Part shown: one piece after another, positions 7,049 through 14,861 of the stretch
Layout of the letters: each line of letters begins with the position of its first letter
How positions within the stretch are numbered: the first letter of the stretch is position 1
Source: CAZRNB01 sp964601355
GTDB taxonomy: Bacteria > Planctomycetota > Phycisphaerae > Sedimentisphaerales > Anaerobacaceae
Direction: 5' to 3'
Assembly (NCBI GenBank): GCA_964601355.1
Contig: CAZRNB010000026.1
Coordinates: forward strand, 1 to 28,088
DNA: 28,088 bases
Translations under genes and position numbers: made by a program
Notes under the pieces: generated by a model
Seen by the model: only the letters and a program-made list of their open reading frames with translations
Told to the model about the DNA's origin: nothing
Databases searched by the model: none

Positions 7049-9139
7049 CTAACTCGCTCGTGTCAAAGTCAAAGCCAACGGATACACACGGGGGCATCCT
7101 GCTCGCCGCAACAACGCCGCAATCACAGTAAAGGTCCATCCGGAATCGGTCATGTCATCCAGCAGAATAGCCGGGTCTATTTGTACCAGATTTTGATCAA
7201 TCTCGAAAACCCCGTCCAGATTGTGCGCTTGTTGAAAGCTGTTTTCCATTTCCTTCTGAGGGTGATTCCCCCTAACCTTACGCACGCACTGGGAAAACGC
7301 AAGTCCCAATCTGGCGGCGAGCTGCTGCGCAAAGTCCGGCACAAGATCCGGATAATTCGAAGAGGGCACACATGTAACCCAGCAAGGTGCAGGATCGGGC
7401 ACCCATTTCTTGAACATTTCCACGCAGCCGTCTATCAGCTCATCGGGAAAACGACCTGCTTGGTACTTACCCTTCTTGACCAACTCACCCCATCCGGCAT
7501 CCCCCCAGATGGAGAGCGCTAGTCCCTCCGCCGCCTGCAAATCCACTCCGATCCGTCCATGAAAACCATAGATGGGGAATACATCCCCAGTCGGCCACTT
7601 CCGGCGTGGTTTGATGGTTTGATGACTTCGCCGTAAAAACACCGCAGCCTCATTGGTCAGTTTGTGACCCGCTGTTGTAGACAATAATGGCATTCCTACG
7701 CAATTGGCACATCTTCCGCATGTCTTCGCGTGAGGGTCATCCAGTTTGAGCGCCAGATATTGCATCAGGCACTGGTCTGTCTGCATATATGTTAGCATAT
7801 CTTGCTGCTCGGCCTTACGAATTGCAGTCAACCGATCGATCTTTTCCTGATCCACCCGGTATGTTACCGCAGTGGTGAACCACTTCGATTTCTGTTTTAT
7901 GATTGGTGAAGGGTCTTCAACCGAAAGGAGATTGAGAACCTTTTCAATCTGGCTGTGGCGCAGATTCAACTGCGACTCCAACTCTGGAACAGACAGACCG
8001 TCCGGTGCGGCATCGAGTGCTTGCAGAATCGCGGTCACATGTGCCTGAAGCGGAAACGCCGTGCGTATGAAGTAATCTGTGATCTCTTCATCTTCTTCGC
8101 CGCCCAATAATATCCCATAGGCCTGATCCACGGCGCGGCCAGCCCGGCCCACCTGCTGATAGTAGTGCACGACCGATCCCGGTCTCTGGAAATGGATAAC
8201 AAAGCCGAGATCAGGCTTGTCAAATCCCATACCCAGCGCCACGGTAGAGACTAACGCTTTAATCTGGTTGTTCAGCAGTTGTTCTTCCAGATCCTCACGA
8301 CGGGATCGACCATCCTCATTGTCTTCCAAATCTGCGTGATAAGCCTCCGCCTTGATGTGGTTGCACCGCAGCCATTTCGCAACCCGCTCGGCGTCCCGAA
8401 TTGTCAAAGTATAGACTATACCGCTGCCCTTCATGCGGGGTACATTCTCCGCAAGCCAGGCCATGCGGGCCGCGGAGTTTGGAAGCCAGATATTTTGTAG
8501 CAATAGGCTTTTACGAATCAGCGGACCGCGCACAACCTGAAGCTGACCCAACTGGGTGGCCACATCTTGCACAACACGGTTGTTCGCCGTGGCTGTGGTC
8601 GCCAAAACAGGTAGGTTTCCCGGCAATGCCTGCAAGACTCGCACAATACGGCGGTAGTCAGGACGAAAATCATGGCCCCAATCGGAAATACAGTGCGCTT
8701 CGTCCACCACGAAGAATCCCACACGGTTTGCGATACGCTGGAGTACATTGGTGCGGAAATCATCGTTAGCCAGACGTTCCGGTGAAATCAGCAGAATGTC
8801 CACTTGGTTCTGATGGAGCAATCCTTCAACCTGCTCCCATTTATTACGATTGCTGGAATTGATCGTTTCCGCCCGGATGCACAGACCCCGCGCTGCTGCT
8901 ATCTGGTTGCGCATCAAGGCGAGCAGCGGCGAAATCAAAAGCGTAGGACCCATTCCTTGTTCGCGCAGCAGTTTGGTCGCTACAAAATAGACTATACTCT
9001 TACCCCAGCCGGTGCGCTGCACCACTAATAGACGCCGCCTTTGCAGTAAGGCTTCGATACACTCCCACTGCTCGTCCCGGAACTGTGCGGCTGGCTGTCC
9101 AAGTGCCTGCCGCAAATAAGCGAGTGCTTGTACTCTCAT
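7049..9139 (-). CDS. RecQ-like helicase fused to a ComF-like phosphoribosyltransferase
   Basis: 696 residues. RecQ-type SF2 helicase core: motif 0 QFRDEQWECIEALLQ (19-33), Walker A QRTGWGKSIVY (41-51), DEAHCISDWGHDFRPDY (146-162), ATTATA (180-185), and HFQRPGSVVHYYQQVGRAGR near 315-333. A RecQ-like zinc cluster follows (CLMQYLALKLDD then HAKTCGRCANC, about 455-480). Instead of the HRDC domain, the C-terminal 150 residues are a type I phosphoribosyltransferase: WVTCVPSSNYPDL near 595 and the PRPP loop PAILLDDMTDSGWTFT (about 657-672). RecQ helicases unwind DNA 3' to 5'; the PRTase resembles ComF. Walker A has Trp where RecQ usually has Gly (GxGKS kept). The ATG at 9139 follows GGAG/GAGGG. It sits 30 bp after a small ORF and two bases before the DprA-like gene, forming one transcription unit. 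Confidence 0.9.
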   Translation of the reverse strand: MRVQALAYLRQALGQPAAQFRDEQWECIEALLQRRRLLVVQRTGWGKSIVYFVATKLLREQGMGPTLLISPLLALMRNQIAAARGLCIRAETINSSNRNKWEQVEGLLHQNQVDILLISPERLANDDFRTNVLQRIANRVGFFVVDEAHCISDWGHDFRPDYRRIVRVLQALPGNLPVLATTATANNRVVQDVATQLGQLQVVRGPLIRKSLLLQNIWLPNSAARMAWLAENVPRMKGSGIVYTLTIRDAERVAKWLRCNHIKAEAYHADLEDNEDGRSRREDLEEQLLNNQIKALVSTVALGMGFDKPDLGFVIHFQRPGSVVHYYQQVGRAGRAVDQAYGILLGGEEDEEITDYFIRTAFPLQAHVTAILQALDAAPDGLSVPELESQLNLRHSQIEKVLNLLSVEDPSPIIKQKSKWFTTAVTYRVDQEKIDRLTAIRKAEQQDMLTYMQTDQCLMQYLALKLDDPHAKTCGRCANCVGMPLLSTTAGHKLTNEAAVFLRRSHQTIKPRRKWPTGDVFPIYGFHGRIGVDLQAAEGLALSIWGDAGWGELVKKGKYQAGRFPDELIDGCVEMFKKWVPDPAPCWVTCVPSSNYPDLVPDFAQQLAARLGLAFSQCVRKVRGNHPQKEMENSFQQAHNLDGVFEIDQNLVQIDPAILLDDMTDSGWTFTVIAALLRRAGCPRVYPLALTLTRAS

Positions 9140-9169
9140 GCCCTCGGTCTCCTACTCATCGTCTCGATC

Positions 9170-9391
9170 TCACTTATTGTAAAGGGAGCTGTTCGTCAAG
9201 GTGACAAGCCTTCTCGGGATCAGTTCCCCGCTATTGGCCTTGAGGTGGTGGACTTCGAATCTTAGAACATTCTTACCCAGACCTATCCGCCCATCCCAAC
9301 CAACTCCTTCTACCGAGATACGAGCTACCAAACAGGATTTCGGCAAGACTTCGACGATTTCAATCGTGCCGAGATACAAAATACGCTTCAC
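9170..9391 (-). CDS. Small unknown protein, first gene of the RecQ-PRTase/DprA unit
   Basis: 73-residue ORF starting at GTG (9391); an in-frame TGA lies six bases upstream, so the frame cannot start earlier. A GGAG lies about 15 nt upstream, farther than usual. The sequence alternates hydrophobic and polar residues (ILYLGTIEIVEVLPKSCLVA, ISVEGVGWDGRIGLGK, NVLRFEVHHLKA), suggesting a small beta-barrel. No known family was recognised. Its stop is 30 bp before the helicase start on the same strand. It could be a real operon member or chance coding. Confidence 0.45.
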   Translation of the reverse strand: MKRILYLGTIEIVEVLPKSCLVARISVEGVGWDGRIGLGKNVLRFEVHHLKANSGELIPRRLVTLTNSSLYNK

Positions 9392-9789
9392 ACTTCACGA
9401 GATGCGCTCCAACTATTCAAATTCACTCTACCAATTCAATCCGACAACTAATAGGTTTCCTGGATTGTATTTTCCCATCCAATATACCATTAATCGGCTG
9501 AAATTCAACGAAATGTGTTTATTATTTTATACCCATCCCGCTTCAGCTAAGGCCTACGCCGAGACGAGATAGTTGGTATTTTTATGCAAATTAATATTTT
9601 CGTCGCTTGTCGCGGCGCGTTCAGAGTTCGATGTTCGTTGTTCAGAGATGGAATTGTTTTGTCTGTCTACTGTCCTCTTTCATCTGCCCTCTGACTTCTG
9701 ATTTCAAGCATCAAGTATCGAGAATCAAGTATCTATGAACCAGTAATAGAGTTTCTTATATTCCCTAATTTAACAAAATGTTAATTTAT
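9392..9789. other. Intergenic region with word-ladder repeats
   Basis: No credible gene on either strand. Positions 9618-9740 are filled with degenerate words: TTCAGAGTTCGATGTTCGTT, GTCTGTCTACTGTCCTCT, TCTGACTTCTGATTTCAAGC, ATCAAGTATCGAGAATCAAG. This should contain the promoter of the leftward RecQ-PRTase unit, but no convincing -35/-10 pair was found. Confidence 0.5.
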
Positions 9790-9901
9790 AAAAAGTGCTC
9801 TATTTTTGTCAATTTTTGATAAAAAAGAGCGCGTTTTTGCAAATTTCTGATCACTTTTTGCAACTTTCTGTGCATTTTTGCACACTTTTTAACCTGTTTT
9901 T
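9790..9901. promoter_or_regulatory. Helically phased T-tracts, predicted curved DNA
   Basis: TTTTT tracts begin at 9803, 9813, 9834, 9855, 9875, 9886 and 9897. Shorter TTT tracts begin at 9844 and 9865, and an A-tract (9821-9826) fills the remaining turn. All spacings are near multiples of 10.4 bp over nine turns (94 bp). Three copies of TTTTTGCA at 20-21 bp spacing sit inside. Phased A/T tracts bend DNA and often mark regulatory or replication sites. It lies downstream of purE and about 400 bp upstream of the RecQ-PRTase unit. Confidence 0.6.
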
Positions 9902-10054
9902 CTTATCTATTTTCCCCATATTTAACATATTAACTTTTCAACTGCATTTTTGAACTGATGTTGATTATGCCCTCTGAAAAATTGTCAAAAAATGATGGTT
10001 TTAAAAAATTCCGGATAATTCAAGTTCAGAATCGTGTTAACTTAGGCTTGTTTT

Positions 10055-10597
10055 TTATTGCAGGGCTGAATCCTTATCGATGACGCTTTGCTTCTGAGAT
10101 TTTTTGAACTGTGACAATTTTTCTGCGAGCTTCTTATCTGTCAGAGAAAGGATTTGCACAGCAAAGATAGCAGCGTTTTTAGCGCCAGATTTTCCGATGG
10201 CCATAGTTCCCACAGGCACCCCCGGCGGCATCTGGACCGTGCTTAAAAGCGCATCAATTCCTTCCAAGCCGCCAGCGGAGATTAACGGCACGCCAATAAC
10301 CGGCAGCGTCGTCCGTGCCGCTAATGCCCCCGCTAAATGAGCAGCCATGCCTGCTGCGGCAATAATTACTTTTATGCCGTTATCGGCTGCGGTTTGTGCA
10401 AACCGGGCGGCTTCCTCCGGCGTGCGGTGTGCTGATATTATTCGCACGACCGGCTTTATTCCGAAACCTGCAAGTGTATCAATGCAGCTTTGCATTACAG
10501 CCATATCGCTATCTGAGCCCATTACTATCGCTACCCCTGCCTTTACAGGGGCAGGCTTGTCCCCGCCTAATCGGAGATTCGTTTTTTTTGTTGCCAT
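10055..10597 (-). CDS. purE: N5-carboxyaminoimidazole ribonucleotide mutase
   Basis: 180-residue class I PurE, which moves the carboxyl group of N5-CAIR to give CAIR in purine synthesis. Conserved elements: VMGSDSDMAVM (SDSD about 28-31), ISAHRTPEEA (His57 region), AAGMAAHLAGALAA (family usually HLPG; here HLAG), and VQMPPGVPVGTMAIGKSGA. The ATG at 10597 is chosen because the extension to 10717 has no family character; a GGAAAG lies upstream. It is divergent from the MEMO-family gene with a 130-bp shared spacer. purK is not in the window. About 40 extra C-terminal residues (from LTDKKLAEKLSQFKK on) are charged and variable. Confidence 0.95.
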   Translation of the reverse strand: MATKKTNLRLGGDKPAPVKAGVAIVMGSDSDMAVMQSCIDTLAGFGIKPVVRIISAHRTPEEAARFAQTAADNGIKVIIAAAGMAAHLAGALAARTTLPVIGVPLISAGGLEGIDALLSTVQMPPGVPVGTMAIGKSGAKNAAIFAVQILSLTDKKLAEKLSQFKKSQKQSVIDKDSALQ

Positions 10598-10727
10598 TTG
10601 TCTTTTACTTTCCAAAAGATTAGAATGTTTCGCAGTTCCAAACCATATCTTAATAAATAATAGTGGCCAATCGCTACAAATGCAAGGCCTTCCCCCGAAT
10701 AGGGGCACATAAGTCATAGGTGCTGAA

Positions 10728-11600
10728 ATGAAAACAAGAAAGCCTATTGTTGCAGGTCAGTTTTATCCTCACGATCCCAAGTCCTGTAAAGAAGAAATTG
10801 ACGATTTTCTCCAGACAAGCACACCTGTCGAATCTCTGCCGGAAACAATCGTAGCCGGCATCGTTCCACACGCAGGCTGGTTCTTCAGCGGGCAGATTGC
10901 AAGCCTTGTCTTTTCAGCGGTAAAGCATCGCCGCGAGAAGGTCCACTCGTTTGTTATATTTGGAGCCGCCCACGGCTACTTCGGCCAGATGCCTGCACTC
11001 GATGATAGCGATTTTTGGGAAACGCCGCTCGGAAAAGTTCAGCTTGACCAGGAGCTTGCCGGTCGGCTTTTAGATAAGAATGTCGCAGTAGCTGATTCTG
11101 GTGCTCACAGATTTGAGCACAGTATCGAAGTGCAAGTCCCAATCGTACAGTATCTTTTTCCTGACGCACAGATTCTGCCAATCATTGTCCCGCCTGCTAA
11201 GGAGGCGATTGCACTTGGTGAAGCTGCGGGTGATATTATCTCGGCACAGAGGGAAAAAATCATTTGCATCGGCTCGACGGATTTGACGCATTACGGACCG
11301 CGATATGGCTTTGTGCCGATGGGCGTTGGCAACGAGGGTTTGGAGTGGGCCAGCAAAGTCAACGACCGAAGGTTTATTGATTTGGCCTTGAAGATGGAGC
11401 CACAGGATTTGTTGACAAGCGCCGCGGAGCACTGTAACGCCTGCGGCTCCGGGGCAGCGGCAGCAACAGTCGCGGCGGCAAAAAGGCTCGGCAGAACTGA
11501 GGGAGTTTTGCTTGCATATACAAACAGTAATGAGGTGATGCTGCAAAAGATGGGGACATCAAGTGCCGATAGTGTCGGCTACGTCGCGATAATTTTTTAG
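10728..11600 (+). CDS. MEMO1 family protein (AmmeMemoRadiSam system protein B)
   Basis: 290 residues, typical full length for the family. Motifs: KPIVAGQFYPHDPKSC at the N-terminus, GIVPHAGWFFSGQIA (His48), FGAAHGYFGQMPAL (His82), HRFEHSIEVQVPIVQYLFP, IGSTDLTHYGPRYGF, and HCNACGSGAAAATVAAAKRL (Cys239). These correspond to the His, His and Cys metal ligands of human MEMO1. In many bacteria and archaea MEMO is encoded with an AMMECR1 protein and a radical-SAM enzyme of unknown function; neither partner is here. It is transcribed away from purE. The fold is related to extradiol dioxygenases, but no activity can be assigned. Confidence 0.92.
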   Translation: MKTRKPIVAGQFYPHDPKSCKEEIDDFLQTSTPVESLPETIVAGIVPHAGWFFSGQIASLVFSAVKHRREKVHSFVIFGAAHGYFGQMPALDDSDFWETPLGKVQLDQELAGRLLDKNVAVADSGAHRFEHSIEVQVPIVQYLFPDAQILPIIVPPAKEAIALGEAAGDIISAQREKIICIGSTDLTHYGPRYGFVPMGVGNEGLEWASKVNDRRFIDLALKMEPQDLLTSAAEHCNACGSGAAAATVAAAKRLGRTEGVLLAYTNSNEVMLQKMGTSSADSVGYVAIIF

Positions 11601-12200
11601 GACGAGCGACCCCTGCTCCCTGCTTCCGCATGGACAAGTTTCGCAGGGGCAGGCGAGTCACGAGGCACAAGCAACGGATGTAGATAAAGTTTGGGCTTTC
11701 TGTTGTCTATTATCTCCCTCTATAATGGCTGATTCTCTTTTGTCACCTCGACCGAGGCTGCAAGGCCGAGCGGAGAGGTCTGCCTTCAAAGCAGATTTCT
11801 CGACTCGCCTTCGGCTCGCTCGAAATGACGTTGTTACCTGTTTTCCACAAAGCAAATAAGAATCAACATATTATATCGCTCCCCCTGCCTTCGCGGCGCC
11901 GAAAGGTGTCCTGCGGAGGGCAAACCTGTCCTGGCGTAAGCCATCCTGTGAACCGCAAAATCGGGGTGTCGTGGCTCTGCTTTCTTTCGTCCATCGTCTA
12001 TCGTTTATCGTTTATCGTCTTACCGCTCCCTTACGGTCGCGGCTCTGTTTATCTGCCGATATAAATTTTGGCTTTAAACCCACGCGGGGGCATCTTTAAA
12101 TAATATTGACAAAACCAAGCCTATCGTTGCTCCGTCCATAAAGATATGGAGAACCTGCGTCTAAACTAAAGTTTGAGTTTATATTGGACGATATATAAGT
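11601..12200. repeat. 600-bp repeat-rich intergenic region
   Basis: No credible gene. Positions 11740-11856 hold a palindrome-rich element: CTCGACCGAGGCTGCAAGGC, then TTTCTCGACTCGCC, TCGGCTCGCTCGAAATGAC and TACCTGTTTTCCACAAAGC. Its right part matches the window start (21-54). AGGTGTCCTGCGG near 11904-11916 is an inverted copy, with one mismatch, of positions 1-13. Positions 11990-12020 carry an ATCGT word ladder (ATCGTCTATCGTTTATCG), followed by a 30-bp repeat at 12019-12048. No promoter for the AAA gene was identified. Confidence 0.6.
12019..12048 (+). repeat. 30-bp dispersed repeat, copy 1
   Basis: CTTACCGCTC then CCTTACGGTC then GCGGCTCTGT. Matches 13494-13523 with two mismatches in 30. 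The two copies bracket the AAA_14/DUF4143 gene in direct orientation. TTACCGCT and the GCGGC part make it partly palindromic. Confidence 0.8.
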
Positions 12201-13424
12201 ATGTACTATTCGAGGCAGCTTAAAGACGTCTGGCTAAAGGCTTCAAGGCAATTCGGCGTGCTGCTGCTCACAGGGCCGAGGCAGGCCGGAAAAACAACCT
12301 TCCTCAAACATATCTGTCCCACAAACAGGACATACATAACATTAGATGACCCGCCAACACGGGCCCTTGCACGGGAAGACGGCGGCCTTTTTATGAAAAG
12401 ATTCTCCCCGCCGCTCCTGATAGACGAGATACAATATGCCCCCAGCCTTATGCCGTATATCAAGATGGCGGTCGATTCGAGCAGCAAAAAAGGGCGATTC
12501 TGGCTTACAGGCTCACAACAATTTTTAATGATGAAGGGCATATCTGAAACTTTGGCAGGCAGAGTAGCAATTCTAAATATACTGGGATTTTCGCAGCGCG
12601 AAAGAGAGCGTTCAAATTTGGATATTGAGCCGTTGATACCTGAAAAGAAAATACTGGCAGCAAGACTTTCTTACGCAAAGAAACCCGATTTAAAACAAAT
12701 TTATAAAAATATCTGGCTTGGCAGTTTCCCGGCATTGATTGCAGGTTCGGCGAAAAACCGAGAGCTTTATTACAGCTCGTATCTCCAGACATATCTGCAA
12801 AGAGATGTAAGAGATTTAACGCAGGTCGGCGATGAAACGGCTTTTTTGAAGTTTATAAGGGCCTGTGCCGCAAGGACGGGACAGCTTTTAAATCTTGCAG
12901 ACCTCGCCAAAGATACTGATATAAGCATCCCGACGGCGAAAAAATGGCTGTCCATTCTGCGTGCCAGTTTTCAGATTTTCCTGTTACAGCCGTATTACAG
13001 CAATATTACGCAAAGGTTAATTAAGACGCCGAAATTGTATTTCCTCGATACCGGCCTGTGCAGTTATCTGGCCGAATGGACAAGCCCACAAGCCCTCGAA
13101 GCGGGTGCGATGTCGGGAGCAATTTTTGAAACTTACGTATTCACGGAGATACTGAAAAGCTACTGGTACAAGGGACTTGAGCCGACGATATATTATTATC
13201 GCGACAAGGATAAAAAAGAAATTGATTTTGTTATCGAGAAGAATCAGAGGCTATATCCCATAGAAGTCAAAAAAGGCACCATACCCAAGAAAGACTGGAT
13301 CGGGCACTTCTCCGTTCTGTCAAGATTCAAAAGAGAAATCGGCAATGGAATAGTAATTTGTATGACAGAAACGGCTTTGCCCATAGATGATAAAAATGAT
13401 GCCGTGCCTATAACTATCCTCTGA
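12201..13424 (+). CDS. AAA_14/DUF4143 family ATPase
   Basis: 407 residues, usual length. AAA_14 domain: Walker A LLTGPRQAGKTTFL (about 22-35), Walker B LLIDEIQYAPSL (about 71-82), and the sensor-like WLTGSQQF. DUF4143 follows from about residue 205 (LQRDVRDLTQVGDETAFLKF, a winged-helix-like DLAKDTDISIPTAKKWLSIL). A C-terminal PD-(D/E)XK-like segment is visible (KKEIDFVIEKNQRLYPIEVK, about 335-355), with Asp, Glu and Lys in nuclease-like spacing. The family is widespread and moves horizontally; its function is unknown and often suspected to involve nucleic acids or defence. It is a single gene between repeat-rich spacers that carry the same 30-bp repeat, which fits insertion as a unit. Confidence 0.9.
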   Translation: MYYSRQLKDVWLKASRQFGVLLLTGPRQAGKTTFLKHICPTNRTYITLDDPPTRALAREDGGLFMKRFSPPLLIDEIQYAPSLMPYIKMAVDSSSKKGRFWLTGSQQFLMMKGISETLAGRVAILNILGFSQRERERSNLDIEPLIPEKKILAARLSYAKKPDLKQIYKNIWLGSFPALIAGSAKNRELYYSSYLQTYLQRDVRDLTQVGDETAFLKFIRACAARTGQLLNLADLAKDTDISIPTAKKWLSILRASFQIFLLQPYYSNITQRLIKTPKLYFLDTGLCSYLAEWTSPQALEAGAMSGAIFETYVFTEILKSYWYKGLEPTIYYYRDKDKKEIDFVIEKNQRLYPIEVKKGTIPKKDWIGHFSVLSRFKREIGNGIVICMTETALPIDDKNDAVPITIL

Positions 13425-13435
13425 GTGGCAAAAAA

Positions 13436-13461
13436 ATCCGCTGTTCGGATTCGAACCGACT
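13436..13461 (-). other. tRNA T-arm-like fragment
   Basis: On the minus strand the segment reads GAGTCGGTTCGAATCCGAAC. It looks like a tRNA T-arm (stem GTCGG, TTCGAAT loop, CCGA), followed by AGCGGA and a T-run. No anticodon arm, D-arm or matching 5' acceptor strand is present, so it is not a working tRNA. It may be a degenerate remnant at an old insertion junction or chance similarity. It lies just after the AAA_14/DUF4143 gene. Confidence 0.3.
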
Positions 13462-13493
13462 CTTTTTCTATTTCCTGTATTCTTGTTTCGATA

Positions 13494-13523
13494 CTTACCG
13501 CTCACTTACGTTCGCGGCTCTGT
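13494..13523 (+). repeat. 30-bp dispersed repeat, copy 2
   Basis: CTTACCGCTC then ACTTACGTTC then GCGGCTCTGT; two mismatches to 12019-12048. A shorter partial copy (ACGGTTGCGGCTCTG) follows directly at about 13524-13538. Confidence 0.8.
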
Positions 13524-13656
13524 ACGGTTGCGGCTCTGATCAAACAAAAAATATATCGGTATTTCATTTTTGTAATAAAAACTGTTCTGTTTCGACTAAT
13601 ATATTGAAAAGGCTGATAAGTATCGGCTAAGAACGGCTGTTTTGCTGGAGTATCGT

Positions 13657-14172
13657 TTGCAGGTTATTGACTGGCAGGTAATTATAGAAAAGCACGGCCC
13701 AATCGTATGGAATACCGCATACAGGCTGCTGGGCAACCATACAGATACGGCTGACTGCTTTCAGGAAACGTTTGTCAGTGCTTTGGAAGTTTCAAGACGC
13801 CAGCACGTGCGAAACTTCCCAGCTCTCCTTATAAGGTTAACTACCGCCCGTGCGATAGACCGGCTGCGCCAGCGAATTCGTGAGCCTAATCCATCGATGC
13901 AGGTCGCCGACTGCGCTAACGTGTCTGGCAACGATGCGGAGCCTTCTGAGCAAATACAAGCACAGGAGCTTGCCGACGGGCTGCGAAGAGCATTGATTCA
14001 GCTACCGCCGCAGGAGGCACAGGTTTTTTGCCTGCGATACCTGAATAATATGAGCTATCGCCGAATCGCCAAGCAGCTCGGCATTAAAACCAGCAATGCA
14101 GGCGTTCTTCTGCACCGCGCAAGAACAAAACTGCGTGCTGCCTTGTGCGAACCCGAAAAAGCTGCTGTTTAA
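13657..14172 (+). CDS. ECF-type RNA polymerase sigma factor
   Basis: 171 residues. TTG at 13657 is the best start: GGAG lies at 13647-13650 with a 6-nt spacer. An earlier in-frame TTG (13642) has no such site. Region 2: WNTAYRLLGNHTDTADCFQE then TFVSAL, with ARAIDRLRQR. Region 4: ALIQLPPQEAQVFCLRYLNN, MSYRRIAKQLGIKTSNAGVL, LHRARTKLRAAL, a helix-turn-helix for the -35 element. It lacks the long C-terminal extensions of some planctomycete ECFs. It is the first gene of a co-oriented cluster, followed 17 bp later by a one-TM protein, so control by that neighbour is likely. Autoregulation is plausible but no promoter motif was proven. Confidence 0.93.
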   Translation: MQVIDWQVIIEKHGPIVWNTAYRLLGNHTDTADCFQETFVSALEVSRRQHVRNFPALLIRLTTARAIDRLRQRIREPNPSMQVADCANVSGNDAEPSEQIQAQELADGLRRALIQLPPQEAQVFCLRYLNNMSYRRIAKQLGIKTSNAGVLLHRARTKLRAALCEPEKAAV

Positions 14173-14189
14173 GAAAGACAGGTGTGATT

Positions 14190-14861
14190 ATGAAAAATCC
14201 AGAGGATATTCTCCGCGAATCGATAGAGGCCCTTGCCGGGACGTCTGTTCCGCCCGGCCCACCGCCGGAACTAATAGACGCAACTACTGAAAAACTAAAA
14301 GAATTAAATTGCCTGCAAGGTGAACCAGAAACAATAAGGATTGTGGATAGATTAACGCCTGCCAAAGGTCTTTTGAAATTCGCAGCCGCCGCGGCGATAT
14401 TGATTGCAGCCGGTTACGCCGTTGGCCGATTCTCAGCCCCAAAAATGCCGGATGTCCAGCAGCTCCAGGCTGCTCTTGAGCCGGCTATCCGCCAGAAATT
14501 GTCGCAGGAGATGATGCAGTATTGGCAGGGGAGTCTTGCCGGCAGTTTTACCCAGCTCAAAGACGAGATTCAGCAGCAATATCGCCGCGATCTAAGCGAC
14601 TTTGCGATACAGACCTTGGCCGCCTCAAGCACGGTGACAAACCAACGCCTCCTGCAGCTTATCGATGCTATCAATGCCTCGCAAACACACGAACGACAGT
14701 GGTATGCAACAGCCTTAGAGACACTGGCTCTGCAGACGGAAGACCAATTACAAAAGACAAGACAGGACATGGTGCAATTGTTGTCCTATCCGCAGCCCAA
14801 CAATATAGTTCCAAACGAATCCAGAAACCCAAATAATACAATCGAAAGGAGAAAAAAATGA
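14190..14861 (+). CDS. One-TM protein, putative anti-sigma factor
   Basis: 223 residues, start ATG 14190 after CAGGTG. A soluble N-terminus (MKNPEDILRESIEALAG, then a Pro-rich SVPPGPPPELIDATTEKLKE) is followed by one membrane helix (FAAAAAILIAAGYAVGRF, about residues 64-81). A long coiled-coil-like periplasmic region follows (ALEPAIRQKLSQEMMQYWQG, DEIQQQYRRDLSDFA). No zinc-binding HxxxCxxC motif is seen, so it is not a classic ZAS anti-sigma. The assignment rests on topology and its place straight after the ECF gene. Its TGA overlaps the next gene's start (ATGA), so the two are coupled. Confidence 0.65.
   Translation: MKNPEDILRESIEALAGTSVPPGPPPELIDATTEKLKELNCLQGEPETIRIVDRLTPAKGLLKFAAAAAILIAAGYAVGRFSAPKMPDVQQLQAALEPAIRQKLSQEMMQYWQGSLAGSFTQLKDEIQQQYRRDLSDFAIQTLAASSTVTNQRLLQLIDAINASQTHERQWYATALETLALQTEDQLQKTRQDMVQLLSYPQPNNIVPNESRNPNNTIERRKK

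Noticed and set aside
9201..9572. 123-residue plus-strand ORF opposite the small RecQ-unit gene
   Set aside because: Lies opposite the leftward unit and runs into non-coding repeat-like sequence; composition not protein-like.
9618..9740. CRISPR array
   Set aside because: The repeated words are short, degenerate and lack constant repeat and spacer lengths; no cas gene nearby.
13436..13461. Complete tRNA gene
   Set aside because: Only a T-arm-like segment is present; no acceptor 5' strand, D-arm or anticodon arm within 100 bp.
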